Below, piece after piece: positions 10,567-22,998 of a stretch of 64,000 bases of DNA. This DNA is from Artemisia argyi (lineage: Eukaryota > Streptophyta > Magnoliopsida > Asterales > Asteraceae). The stretch lies in NCBI GenBank assembly GCA_030686995.1, contig CM060696.1, forward strand, positions 113,847,949 to 113,911,948. Reading direction: 5' to 3'. Position 1 is the first letter of the stretch. Every line of letters begins with the position of its first letter. Position numbers and translations under genes: made by a program. A model generated the notes under the pieces. The model had not been told where the DNA came from, ran no database searches, and worked only from the letters and a program-made list of their open reading frames with translations.

Positions 10567-13500
10567 TCAACTCATTTCCCCTAGAGACGTGTCGTTCGTG
10601 AATAGGTGTGGGTACTTGCGTTTGATTTCGTCCTCGCGCTCCCATGTAAAATCAGGACCTCGTCGTGAATTCCATCGCACCTTAACAATAGGAATTCGAC
10701 CCCGCTTCAGTCCCTTGAATTCACGGTCCATGATCTCCACTGGTTCTTCAACGAAGCGCAAATCTTCATTTATCTTCAGTTCGTTTAGGGGCATGTGTAA
10801 GTTTGTATCTGCCAGACATTTCTTCAGGTTTGACATATGAAACGTATCATGAATGCCGCTCATTTCTTGAGGTATTCTTAGTCGATAAGCTACATCACCA
10901 ATGCGTTCAACAATCTTGAATGGTCCCACATACCTTGGTGCTAACTTGCCCCTTCTGCCAAATCGAACCATACCTTTCCAAGGGGATACCTTGAGTAAAA
11001 CTTTATCGCCGACACTAAACTCTAAGGGCCTACGTCGATTATCGGCATAGCTCTTTTGGCGATCTCTTGCTGCCTTGAGCTTCTCCTTGATTTGAAATAT
11101 CTTATCGGTTGTCTCCTGTACGATTTGTGGCCCAGTCAGTTGACTTTCTCCAACTTCAGCCCAAATGATAGGTGATCGACATTTCCGCCCGTACAGTGCT
11201 TCAAATGGGGGACGTTTAATGCTTGAATGGTAACTGTTGTTGTAAGAGAATTCAACTAAAGGGAGATGTGTATCCCAGTTTCCTCTAAACTCAAGAGCAC
11301 ATGCTCTAAGCATGTCTTCCAATGTCTGGATAGTATGCTCACTTTGGCCATCAGTCTGAGGATGATAAGTTGTACTCATGTCCAAACGTGTTCCCAATGC
11401 CTTCTATAATGTCTGCCAAAAGTGTGACGTGAACCGACTATCGCGGTCGGATATAATTGATATAGGCACTCCGTATCTTGCTACTATCTCATTAATGTAA
11501 ATTCTTGCTAGCTTCTCCATCTCGTAGTCCTCACGAATTGCGAGAAAATGTGCAGACTTTGTCAAGCTATCCACGATAACCCAAATTGCTTCGTGCCCAC
11601 TACTAGTTCTGGGAAGCTTCGTAATGAAATCCATGGTTATTTTCTCCCATTTCCACTCAGGAATTGCTGGCTGCTGCAGCAATCCTGAAGGTTTTTGGTG
11701 CTCAGCCTTAACCTTCAAGCAAGTCAAACACTTGCTAACATATAAGGCTATGTCCTTTTTCATTCCAGGCCACCAGTAAATATCTCTAAGGTCGTAGTAT
11801 ATCTTATCCGCTCCTGGATGAACAGAGTACTTTGTTGCGTGAGCTTCGTCCATAATTAAGGTTCTTACATTACCTGTCAATGGAACCCAGATTCGATCTA
11901 AAAAGTATAATCCACCATCACCTTTTCTCTCCATTTGTTTGAGTAATCCTCATAGCATTTCTGCAGGTGCATTTAAGTCCTTGGACGCTTCATTCTGAGC
12001 TTCGAGTATCTTGCCCATGATACCCGAATGAATTGTCATGCTCGTAGCCCGTACTCTTTTTGGTTTAACCCTTTCCTTCCTACTTAACGCGTCAGCTACC
12101 ACGTTTGCTTTTCCTAGATGATAGCGAATCACGCAGTTGTAATCACTAAAGAGCTCAATCCAACGTCTCTATCGCATATTTAACTCCTTTTGGTCAAAAA
12201 TATGCTGAAGGCTTTTATGATCAGTGTAAATAACACTCTTCGTGCCATACAAATAGTGTCTCCAGGTTTTAAGAGCGAATACTATAGCACCCAGCTCTAA
12301 ATCATGGGAGGTATAATTCTTCTCATGAACCTTTAGCTGTCGGGACGCGTAAGCAATCACCTTACCCCTTTGCATCAGCACGCATCCAAAACCTTGGTTC
12401 GACGCGTCACTATAAACCACAAAGTCGTCTGGTCCATCGGGGAGTGTTAGAATTGGGGCATTACACAATTTATCTTTCAACGTTTGAAAGGCTTCTTCTT
12501 GTTCTTCGCCCCAATCAAATTTCTTATCTTTTTGAGTTAGTAAGGTGAGAGGTTTGGCAATCCTAGAAAAGTTCGCGACGAATCGTCGGTAATAACTTGC
12601 CAATCCTAAGAATGAGCGGATTGCTGTCGATGATGTAGGGGCTTTCCAGTTCTTTACCGCTTCGACCTTACTGGGGTCCACATGAATGCCTTTTTTATTA
12701 ATTGCATGCCCGAGGAAATTTACTTCTTGCAGCCAAAATTCACACTTCGAGAATTTGGCAAATAACTTCTCTTTCTCGAGTAACTCTAAGATCAACTTTA
12801 GGTGCACTTCATGTTCTTCCTTAGACTTCGAATAAATCAAAATGTCATCGATAAACACAATGACAAATTTATCTAGATATGGCTTACATACACGGTTCAT
12901 TAGATCCATGAAGACCGCAAGTGCATTGGTCAGACCGAAAGGCATAACCGTAAACTCGAAGTGCCCATATCGAGTCCTAAACGCGGTCTTTGCAATGTTG
13001 GCTTCATGCACTCTTAACTGATGGTAACCGGAACGAAGGTCTATCTTGGAAAAGTAACGCGATCCTTGCAATTGATCGAACAAATCGTCAATTCTTGGGA
13101 GTGGATAGCGGTTCTTAATGGTCAATTTGTTTAACTCGCGGTAGTCTATACACATTCGGAATGAACCATCCTTCTTCTTGACGAATAACACAGGTGCTCC
13201 CCATGGTGAATAGCTTGGCTGAATGAAACCCTTGTTTTGGAGCTCTTGGAGTTGATTAGACAACTCTTGTATTTCAGTAGGTGCCAAACGGTGTGGTGAT
13301 TTTGCCACTGGTGTTGCTCCAGGAATTAAGTCTATGCGGAATTCAACTTGTCGAAGAGGGGGTAGTCCCGATAGGTCTTCAGGAAACACTTTAGGGAAGT
13401 TTCGTACAACAGGGATGTCTTCGATTTTTCGCTCACCTGTTTTCATGTTCATAAGGTGCTTTAACTTTCCTTCGGACTGCTCTCCGTAAACCTTCAGTAT

Positions 13501-13878
13501 TTCGCCGCTCGGTAAGGGTATTCGAACCATCTTCTCATGACAAGCAATTTCGGCCTTAAACTTTGATAACCAGTCCATCCCCACAATTACGTCAAAACTT
13601 CCATGACCGAAAGGTATTAAGTCGATAGTAAAAGAATGGCCTTCTAAAACTAAATTGCACCCACGAACAATTCTATTGGTTTCTACCCTTTGTCCATTTG
13701 CTATTTCAATCTCATAGCTAGGGTTCAAAAATACTAAGTTTTGCATCTATTAAGGGCATAAATTTCGTGGAAATGAAACTATAATCGGCACCAGAATCAA
13801 ATAGTACAGTGGCATAATGATTGTTTAAAGAGAAAGTACCCGTCACGATGTTTGGGTCCTCCCGAGCTTCATTGGCAC
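10567..13878 (-). pseudogene. Tekay pol: protease, RT, RNase H, integrase, chromodomain
   Basis: Protease has the active-site string DSGADYSFIS near 13800 and the later VIVGMDWL segment, the two parts being separated by a frameshift near 13740. RT shows [20 protein letters not shown] and the catalytic FIDD. RNase H has VVYSDAS and the YTDHKSL segment. Integrase has an HHCC zinc region, then [16 protein letters not shown] and a GQSEHT stretch carrying the catalytic Glu. The C-terminus has a GPF motif and a chromodomain ([16 protein letters not shown]). From RT onward the frame is single, with in-frame stops at 12169-12171 (TAG), 11950-11952 (TGA) and 11404-11406 (TAG). It would replicate and integrate the element if intact, but as it stands it cannot make a full polyprotein. 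Its upstream end abuts the 4.26 kb insertion. Confidence 0.93.
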
Positions 13879-13902
13879 TGATGAGTGTGTAAATACTCAT
13901 CA
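13879..13902. other. Palindrome at the left end of the insertion
   Basis: TGATGAGT and ACTCATCA are perfect 8-base arms around an 8-base spacer, exactly at the inserted element's terminus. Confidence 0.6.
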
Positions 13903-14039
13903 TTTTTACCAATTCTGAACTGCCAAAACATCCAAAAACACTCAATAATGAATCAAAATAGTGAAAATATCCCAGGAAAGTGTTTTACATGTTTCAAATG
14001 CAAAAATACCAAAAACAGATGAAAAACACATAAAGTTTG

Positions 14040-14530
14040 CATAATTGGCAGTTTCAGTCCCCCAACTTTCAAAAGTTGTCAAATCTAGTCCCTGGAAGTT
14101 TAAAAAGCAAAGAAAAGTCAACCCAAGGCAAAGAAAAGTAAAAATTTATCAAAATAAGTCCTTGGGTGATAAAGTTTGAGAAAATTACACTTTTACCCCT
14201 CAAAATCCAAAATTGGCAAAACAGGTCCCTGGAGTTTGTGAAATTGGCAGATTTGGTCCCTGAGGTTCAAAATAATACTTGTGGTCCTTGTGCTAATGTT
14301 TAAATGCAGGATTGGTCCTTATGTGAATTTTGGGAAAAGTTTCATGACAGGTCCCTGAAGTTTGGGAAATTGACAGATTTAGTCCCTGGGGTTTTAAAAG
14401 TGAAAAATTCAAAAATAAAACCTCACACTATTCATCATTGGCAGTTTATATCCTTGGAAACAAAATTAGAAAATGCCAAAAACCAACCCTTAACTTTCCC
14501 ATAATTACACATTTAGTCCTTGTGTTAAAT
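14040..14530. repeat. Degenerate repeats of 'ggtccctgaagtttg-aaattggcagattta'
   Basis: Roughly eight irregularly spaced copies of a phrase containing GTCCCTGRRGTTT, often followed by TTGGCAG. It looks like a decayed tandem repeat inside the insertion. Function unknown. Confidence 0.5.
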
Positions 14531-17485
14531 AAACCAACCGGATCCAATTTAAACTAAAACCAAAATCCAATTCCAATCCAAATCCAATCCACACTTTGGG
14601 CCCAAAATAACAAATAACCCACACCCTCAGCCCAGTCCACCCAAACCTTTGACCCGGGTCCAACGTTGACCTCGGTCAACACCCCCAAAAGCAAAAACCG
14701 CCCCTGCTTATTTCTTCCCTCCCAAACCACCTCCACCCAAAACCACCTGGTTTTGCCACCACCACCCCCACTTGCAACTCAATTATCACCACACCACCCT
14801 ACACCTACCCATCACCCTTTGCATTAAATGCTTCTCCCTAATTCAAGTTATCAGAGTCAAATGGGAGAAACAGATTTTGGCGCCAAAACACGTGTAGGCT
14901 TGCCATTGGACCAAATTGATCAAGAAATGATGGGATTTACTCAGAAGGATGGGGGGAACCCTAATTGAAGGCGATAAATAAGAGAAGATGCAAGATGAAG
15001 CAGTAGTAGTTTAATTTTAGTTTAATTGTATCGAATTTAAATTATCAAGCAAAGTAGTTTAATCTTTTTCAATTCAAGTGTTGTAATGTCCTAATTTATG
15101 TATCAGAAGTCTTTTTAAGTTATAAAATTCAAGCTTTCACTTTACATTTTGATTTTGCATTTTTGGTTTCAATCTGAGTTGGTACAGTGCTTATTGAATG
15201 GAATTATAGATTGAATCTAGGCTCACATAAGCTCCCCTAAGCTTGTTTAAGCTTTAGAGACTCCTAAAACTCAGTACTAGTAGAGAAAAAAAACAAAAAA
15301 ATAAAAAAAGGTCAACTATGGTCAACTGTTTGTATCTCTGCTATTTGTTTCAGGTTCTAAGCACATTGAGGAGCTGAATTGAGCTTGGGAGTGCCTATCC
15401 AAAGATAGGCTACAAAGGAAAACCCTCTGTTCATGCTGAGGGTAACCTAGTAAGAACTTGCTCATTTCAATTCTTAGTTAAAAATTCCTAGTTTAGCTTT
15501 TTATTGATTGTGTGCTCATATGTGTTAATCCCTGTTTGTTTGAGTTATTTAAGTGTTGTTTAAATAAGTCTTAGCTTAAAATTTATAGCTTGTTGTTTAA
15601 AATAGTTAGTTACTTATAATCATAAGTTTAACTGTGTCATTAGTTTTTGTGTTAAGTTTGTATGAAGTAATCTGATAATCTGGATCTCAAGTACTCAAAA
15701 CCAGTTACATTAATCATATTTTGTTGTTTGGAAGTAAGTTTGTATCCCCTAGTGACCAATTGTCTTGAAAAGTTTAAATCAGTCAAACAATAGGTGTGTT
15801 TGGATCAAGCTGTTTATCTGTGATAACCTGAGTTTGAGTTGTTGTTTTTGCTTACTATATGTCATACTAGGTTTACTTGGTCAGAAAAATCATTTAAACC
15901 TGTATTTTTTCATTAGAAAGTCAAAATGACCTTTGAATCTTGCTTATGTGTCCACTGTTAGGTTAATTGATTAGATAATCACCACTTAGTGTGTATTAGT
16001 TGTTGTTATAACTTAATTTAGCTTTCTTTTAGTTTATCATAACATTATCAGCTTATTAGAAGCAATCTAATCTCATAAAAGTCAAACTAGTAAAATTTCA
16101 CTCAAAGTCAAAATACTTGTTCTCAGATTTCATCATATTTGCTTGTTCATTTCTGAATTTTGTGATTTGTTTGGGATTGTGAAAATTGGAGGTTTAGTTT
16201 TCTACCAGCTCAACTTTGAGAATATGCTTTTATTTCATTTTTAGAAAATTTAATCTGAGTCCCACAGTCCAACAAAGTAACCTGCAGGGCAAGCTTGTGC
16301 CCTGCTCACCCAGTCACCACCTCACCACCATCACTTGGGTGGTGTTTTGTGACCACCTCAGTGGACCCCAGACCCCATAGATAGGTTTTTCCAACCCCCC
16401 TCCTAGTAGACTCCTAGGTTTGACCAGTGGTTTGACCTTAGGACTAGTGGACCCCACCTGCATTTGCTCACCAAGTTTGTCCCTAATCTGAGTAAACTGT
16501 GGAGTTGCTAAGTGCTTATTTCAGCTTAAATTGCTTATTTGTGATTTAGCATTGTAATTTCTGGCTTATTTGTGTTTGTTTAACTTGTTGGTATCTGTTT
16601 TCACCATTGTGGACCCCACCCAAGGCCATTTGACCCAGATTGACCAAACAGTCAACCAAAGTCAACTGTTTAAGACAAGGGGGTGTCACAGCTTATTTAT
16701 AAGCTATTTCAAAAAGTGTTTTCATTAAAGTTTGTCAATTTAAGGTGTTTAGTAGTTCTGTAAAAGAAAAATCCAAAAAAAAATCCAAGTTAAAACAAGT
16801 GATAGTTTCTATTTAATTTCATTTAAGTTTAATTTTCATTTTTAGATTTTAATTAAGTAACTAGTGTTTTTATATTTTTATTAAATACCTTAGATAGTAA
16901 AGTAATTTTAATAAATTTTTCAGATTTTTATTTTGTCATTTAGTGCTAATTAGATTTAATTTTAATTTTCTTTATTATTAATTAATATCAAGTATTAAAT
17001 AGCTTAATTAGTTTTTATAAGGTTAAATCTAGTTTTTATAATTTTCCTAGTTCTAATATAACATAATAAGTTTTTAAAAAATAAATTTTGAGATTCTACT
17101 GTTCATTTTCTATTTTCCTTATTTTATTTGTTTAAAATAGACTTAAGTTAATTAAAAGGTAATTAATTAGTAGATTAATCTTAAACATAATTTTTAGAGT
17201 TTTTTATAATTTTGTAGGATTCCTGTAATGGTTAAGTAATTTTATAAATTTTATTTTAATTTTCCAAGTTAATTTAGTATTAATATAAATTAAAAGTAGT
17301 TTAATTAGTTAAATTAAGTTAAATAGTTTTTAATTAATTACTAAACCACAAAAAGACAAAAATATTATTTTTAATTTTTTATACTTTCTTCAAGTTCTAA
17401 TTTAGGTTTAGAAAATATTTTGGATAATTTTTAGTTTAATTTAAATCATTTGTCATTTTTAGTTTATTTAAATTAGATTTTAATT

Positions 17486-17690
17486 AACCACAAGGGGTGA
17501 CCCAGCGGTAAGAATACCAACCTTCCTAAGAGGAGGTCAAGGGTTCGAATCCAACGGGGAGAAAATTAATCCCCTTGTGGCCACGGAGGTTCACCTGCGC
17601 CGACTCCGGGCTATCCAAAAAGGATAGTTGCCGTGGGATTAGTCGGCTCGCAATGTCGAGTCGGAAACCCATGTTTACCCAAAAAAAAAA
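17486..17690 (+). mobile_element. tRNA-derived SINE
   Basis: The 205 bp unit starts AACCACAAGGGGTGACCC and ends in an A run of about 10. It is flanked by perfect 15-base direct repeats AATTAGATTTTAATT (17471-17485 and 17691-17705), as expected for LINE-mediated insertion. An A box and a B box have tRNA-like spacing. The body contains a hairpin CTATCC-aaaaa-GGATAG. It would be transcribed by RNA polymerase III and relies on a partner LINE. It sits inside the 4.26 kb insertion, itself inside the Tekay element. Confidence 0.9.
17498..17552 (+). promoter_or_regulatory. RNA polymerase III A and B boxes of the SINE
   Basis: A box TGACCCAGCGG (17498-17508) fits TRGCNNAGYGG with one deviation. B box GGTTCGAATCC (17542-17552) fits the GGTTCGANNCC consensus exactly. 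Confidence 0.85.
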
Positions 17691-18142
17691 AATTAGATTT
17701 TAATTTAGATTTTAAATAGTTTAATTAATTAAATAATAGTTTAATATTATTTTAATCACTCTTATAATTTCTTTTTCATTTTTAATTTTAAGTTTGAAAA
17801 AGTGTCAAAAGCACCCCCTGTAGTTTGTTAAATACCAAAACCCACTTTTCCAGTCCGATACGTGATCTTAATTGTCAATTTGTGCATATATCTGGTATCT
17901 GATTATTGTGAATAATATATCTGTTTGTCAATACCAAAATAACAGTAGCAATATCATTCCTACATCATCTGGCTACTGTCCTCAGTGCCACTTTCTCATA
18001 AACGATTCCAAAAGCACCATTTCAATCTCGCTGGGACTTTCACGACCCGGGGAAACACTACACTATCACCGGAGTATTGATTCTAGGATATCTTTGACTT
18101 GTTGACTTTGGTCAATAATAATAAGACGTTTAGGCTCAATCA

Positions 18143-19310
18143 GCACCCATGAGGTAAACTCTTCCACGAGCTTGATTTCTATTATTCCTTTGGTTCGGAT
18201 TTCCTTCAATAGCCAAGGCTGGATTTGGGCGATTTACTCCTTGATTAGCTAATGCTGGATTTGGGCGATTCTGGTTTCCTTGGCCTGGAGCTCTATTCGG
18301 TCTTGGACAGGTTCTCCTTAGATGATCTCAACTTACACACTCAAAGCAAGTCAACCCTGCTTGTACAATACTTGGTGAAGTGACCCCATTGCTTACATCT
18401 TCGGCATATTGGGCTATCCCCCATATGATGGAAATGGCACTTGGTGCATTGCGGGAGTTGACCAACATATTGATTTGGTCCTTGGGCTGCCATCCCAAAA
18501 TTCCCTGCAGTCCTTTGTCTTTTGTCTGGGTTACCTCTACCCCGATTCCTTGATTGGTTATCTTCTCTTCTTTTGTTCCCAACATTGTCTTTTTTTCCAC
18601 ACTCTAGCTCTAACTGCATCATTGGTTAGACGATTTTCCAAGGCTACTGCACTCTGTATAGTGAGTGGGTTCGCTGAAGTAATCATCCCTCGGATCTCAG
18701 GAGCCAAACCCCAGATATAACGATCAATACGCTTGTCCTCTGGAGTAACCATATGAGGCACTAGCCTGGCAAGTTCATGGAATCGGGTGGTGTACTTTTC
18801 TATATCACTACCTACCATAGCATGATTCCAAAATTCTGACTCTAACTTCTGCAACTCTCCTTTAGGACAATATTCTTCAAACAATAATTTCTTGAACTCT
18901 TCCCAAGTTAATCGGAATGTAGCTTCACATCCACGAATTTGAACTTGAGTATTCCACCATGTCAAAGCCCTACCTTGGAGTAGACAGGTTGCATACTCCA
19001 CTTTGTGATCCTCTGAACACTTGCTGATACGGAGCACAATCTCCATGCTTTCTATCCAAGATATCAATCCAACAGCACCTTCCTTGCCGTGGAATTCCTT
19101 GGGCTTGCAAGTCATAAATGTCTTGTAGATACATCCTTGGTTATTGTTTGCGGGGATTCCTCCCGGATTCCCGCGGCTAGCATTCAGGGCCTCGGTAAGT
19201 CGAATGACAAGGTCTGGCAATGCCGCATTAAGTTGTCGGGTAACTATTCTTTCCAGATCGTTAGGCTGATCTTCATTGTTGGTATCCTGTGTGCTCGTTC
19301 GCCCAAACAT
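18143..19310 (-). pseudogene. Tekay gag with two zinc knuckles
   Basis: Start chosen at the Met of MFGRTSTQ (19310), because the eight codons before it look like leader. The N-terminal two thirds show a retrotransposon gag domain (SWIESMEIVLRI, GRALTWWNTQ, LLFEEYCPKGE, TRFHELARLVPHM). Beyond about 18620 the frame shifts. A first CCHC knuckle (CRRCKQWGHFTKYC) is read in one frame, and a second (CFECVS-stop-DHLRRTC) with an internal stop in another. A Pro/Asn/Gln-rich linker then leads to GRVYLMGA at the insertion point. Gag would build the particle that packages RNA. The frameshifts and stop make this copy defective. Confidence 0.88.
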
Positions 19311-19656
19311 GGTTCTACAATTTAACACAACCATTTATATAAGTAAAGTTTTGACCAAAATGAATTTCAAGTAATATTTAAAATATAGTGTAATTTGAAG
19401 TTTATCACATTAGCAATCATACAAGTAAAAGCTTCAGAAAGATTGATATAAGGAAAATGGTAAACATCCTTTCATACATGATTTGGATTATAATATTCGA
19501 CAAAATTTTGGCATTTAGCCATACATTATAATATAAGATTTTGATACAAACATAAGCCTACCATCTAAGTACAAATAACCCACACAACTAAATGTTTACA
19601 AAGAAATCTACATGTGCATTGGTTTGAACAAAAGACTATATTGACCCAAATTACAG

Positions 19657-20433
19657 CTAGCCCCGGAACACAATCATCACTGCAAGTACCAACACCAAGA
19701 TCAGTAAGAATGTCACCATGAACAAACATAGATACCAAGCCCTGTAGCTAATCTCCCTAGCCTCATCAGCTGTACCTAAAGCCCTGGTTACCTGTTGTGT
19801 CAACCTCCCAACCATCTCAGAAAACTCAAGTAGAAGTTGTGCTTGATACTCAACTCCTATTCTGTAGTCTCGCACCTCTGCAGCTAATCGTTGCATTCTC
19901 TCAAGCTCCTCTGATGTCATCCCTGACTCTTGACCCACTGGTACTCCATTAACCAAGCTGGGGTACCTACTCAAATCTGGTTGAAATCATGTAGGGTGAC
20001 CAGTGTGGTTTATATGGTTCTGCCACCTATATCTATCACTCACCTGTGCGGTGGAGTATGCTGGGTCAGATGATGATGATGGCCCACCGAGGTGGTACTC
20101 ACTTCTAACTGGTGGTGATGGTCGGGGACCCGTCTCCCGTACAAGAGTCTGGTTTGAAGATGTCCATAAAGATACTCTCTCTAGGATCCGGACACTCATT
20201 CTCGCTGTCTGCCTCCTAATGAGGCCTTGGTGGGTCGGCGGAGATGGAATGAATGTCGGCGTAGGTGTGGGACTGGGAATACTAGCGGGTCTCTCGCTAC
20301 TGACCTCATGCTCAGACTCGGTATCTTCCATGGGTTCCTCGTCAGAGTCTAGTGTGGGTTGTCTAGAAAGACTAGCAGTGTGTCCTGACTCAGTAGCAGT
20401 GGGAGCGGTATGGGAAGATGAGGAGTGCGACAT
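19657..20433 (-). pseudogene. Extra reading frame upstream of gag, with C-terminal membrane anchor
   Basis: About 258 codons in one frame, interrupted by a single TGA at 19987-19989 (reading on as FQPDLSRYPS). Start chosen at MSHSSSSH (20433); an upstream in-frame Met at 20478 would add a hydrophobic 15-residue lead. The first part is Ser/Pro/Thr-rich and acidic (DSDEEPMEDTESEHE) and looks disordered. The second part has a helical, coiled-coil-like stretch (MTSEELERMQRLAAEVRDYR). The frame ends in a strongly hydrophobic run of about 20 residues (LCLFMVTFLLILVLVL...) followed by FRG. It lies in sense between the 5' LTR and gag. Extra frames are known in plant gypsy elements, but I do not recognise this family. 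The single stop fits CGA to TGA. Confidence 0.65.
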
Positions 20434-20845
20434 ACTGTGAATGGAAAGTGACCGAAATAAAACTATACTCAGAAACATAGTGTAATATATTAAAGCATAA
20501 ATATGTCAGAAATAAAGTCATGCTTAAGTACTAATGGTGGAAATATAAATGCCAACAATATGCAATGCACATGCGCCATAGTTATGCTTTTCAAGGATTT
20601 AAGTGGAAAATAGACTTAAGAAGATTTCAAAAGTAACTACTCCCAGCATTGCATGATCCTTCCCAAATTATACATAGGTGATCAGGCTATGTATAATTAA
20701 GGATGAATAATGCACTGCTCGGATTAGTCAAAATAGTATTAAGGTTAGTTAAAACAAAATTTTAATGCATGGTGTTTTAAGAAAGTAAAATTTTGGTTAT
20801 AGTTGGGGTTTTTGTTTAGAAAAACCGGCATTCTCTATAACCGAA

Positions 20846-20857
20846 GCTCTGATACCA
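20846..20857 (-). promoter_or_regulatory. Primer binding site, initiator-Met tRNA
   Basis: On the minus strand TGGTATCAGAGC lies four bases after the end of the 5' LTR (GGGTGTGACA-GAAG). It is complementary to the 3' end of plant initiator Met tRNA, the usual first-strand primer. Confidence 0.92.
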
Positions 20858-20861
20858 CTTC

Positions 20862-22908
20862 TGTCACACCCCGCCGCAGCGGAAATACGAGGTGTGACAG
20901 CTCATAGTACATCGCATAAGTTATAGGTAACACCATACAAGATTTTAAAAAAAAAAACATCATATTTTACAATAAGTTTTTACACTGTTCAAAAGATAAG
21001 ACAATACATTTGACACAAGTTCCCAACGATAACATTAGTTTTTAAACTTCTGCAAAAGATAACATGATACAAGTAAAAGAGTGCCCATGCAATGCATCCG
21101 GAAATCACCACTTACTTCAGATCACCTGAAAAGCATGATAAAAACAGGTCAACTATGGCCATAGTTGGTGAGTTCACAGGTTTTTGGTACACCAAGTAGT
21201 TTTCAAAACGAAATTATCAATTGGTTGTCGAGTTGCAAAAGGTCCATTATGTATACATCGTGTTTATGCCTTGAGAGGTCTACTACTTAAGCCGATTCAG
21301 CCGAAAACTTGCCCCTACAAGTAACATGCTCTAACCTAGCATGGAAAGGTGATACTATGCACTCCGGTTAGTGGGAGTGAGGGGATGGCTCTACCCCTAA
21401 TAGCGCTATCCATAAACATCAACGGCTCGTCCCGTATAGTGGGAGTAAGTTAATAAGTAGTGTATTGTTCCAGGGGACTTTCACAATTGTTCCCAAGAGT
21501 CAAACATAAGCATACATATCAGTTTGCATAAAAATAGCAGAGCATAGCTCAATAAATTAAATCAGTTCAGTAAATTCATAATTCCATAAACGCACAACCA
21601 ATTTAGGTTTAAGTAATCATAGCATGCTTTCCACCCAAAAACGAGTAAAATAGTAAAACGGGGCTGCGAGAACTCACCTTAATTAGTAAGACGGGGGTAC
21701 AAATACAAGAGCGATACAACAAGTATTCACTAAGGAACCCTCGAACGTAGGCCTCCTAGACGTGACCTATGGCAAATAAAATACTTATGAAAATCTAAAT
21801 GATATGCTCGGACAAAGAACGACGACTAGTTAGGTCACCCATTTAGACTCATGTGACAATAACATAATAACTAATAAAAGTCAAGATGCCGCTCAAGATA
21901 TAATACCAACTATAAAATAGCCAAGCATGCTTGATTAGTATATTTTTCTAACTGTCCAATTTGTTACTCTTATATAGGTCCATAAAATAATTGGTCACAT
22001 AAAGATTATATACTTGTTTAAAAAAAATCGTTAAACAGGTCATGTAAAGTTTAATTACTTTGTGATCTATTAATTAGAAAAGCCCATAAACTCATTTTTT
22101 TTTCTAGTATTAAAAAAAAACGCAGCAACTTTGGTTGGTTCCGAGTATTTGGACCGTTTATCTTGTATTTAATTACTACATCCCACATATATAACTGTTA
22201 CTTAATATTTTGGAACAAACATGCGCAACTAAATTACTTTATAGTGGTTAGATTTTCAAACTCATTTTTTTTTGTAATGTTTGTTTTTAGAACTTAACCA
22301 ATCATACTTAATACTTAAGGAACCCACATATTGAACACAAAAAAAATGTTTATTGGATTAGTTTAATGACTACTTTTGGTAGGATTATAGTTCATAAATA
22401 CAAAATTATTGTACATGCAAATAAACCAACAGTAATTAAAAGTAGTGAGTAGTAATTAAGGTGTCAAATAGTGAACCTTTAGAATTTAAAAGAAGACTAG
22501 CGTACTACGTGATTGCCTTAATTAACTTCACTGTTGTCTTAGTTTCGACTACGGTGTCACTTATATGTATTTTCTTCTCCCTTTGTTGGCTTAATTTTTG
22601 CACCTTGAAAAGAAATAAACACCAGGTCTTGTACTCGTTTACAACCTAGTTTTTATTTGCAGGACTTCCAAAAGTGGTGTAACTTTGCATGAGATTATAT
22701 ATTACTCCGTATAAAAGAGCTCATGCAACTTAATTTACTATTAGTTCACACTTATTCACATATCACGTGCGAATGGCAGTTAGTCAAAATGTTGGCTTCT
22801 CTAATTAGTGACACATTAGTTAATCTATCATCTATGCATGCCACATATGAAACTTAAATATCATACGTGTATTTATTTATTTTTTATTATTATTTTATAT
22901 ACGTGTGT

Positions 22909-22998
<90 letters not shown>

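Larger units (their letters stand above)
13879..18142. mobile_element. 4.26 kb insertion between gag and protease, possible solo LTR
   Basis: The ends are TGATGAG... and ...CAATCA (plus strand), i.e. TG...CA, flanked by a 4-base direct repeat GCAC (13875-13878 and 18143-18146). Removing the insert plus one GCAC joins the gag linker frame to the protease frame without a shift, which is strong evidence for a single clean insertion. I find no internal LTR pair and no coding domain. Contents are a repeated 'gtccctgaagttt' phrase (about 14050-14520), a C-rich CCACC/CAACCC stretch (14560-14830), a TAAATAAGAG box near 14970, a very AT-rich stretch (16690-17470, 17700-17790) and a SINE. A long solo LTR is plausible, but a different element type cannot be excluded. 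Confidence 0.65.

Noticed and set aside
15000..17470. Possible gene with introns inside the 4.26 kb insertion
   Set aside because: Some TTTCAG-like acceptors exist, but there is no open frame of length or recognisable exon.
18409..18720. 103-codon plus-strand frame, and others at 19089, 20003 and 10508
   Set aside because: They lie opposite gag, the extra frame or the chromodomain of the Tekay element and have no domain of their own.
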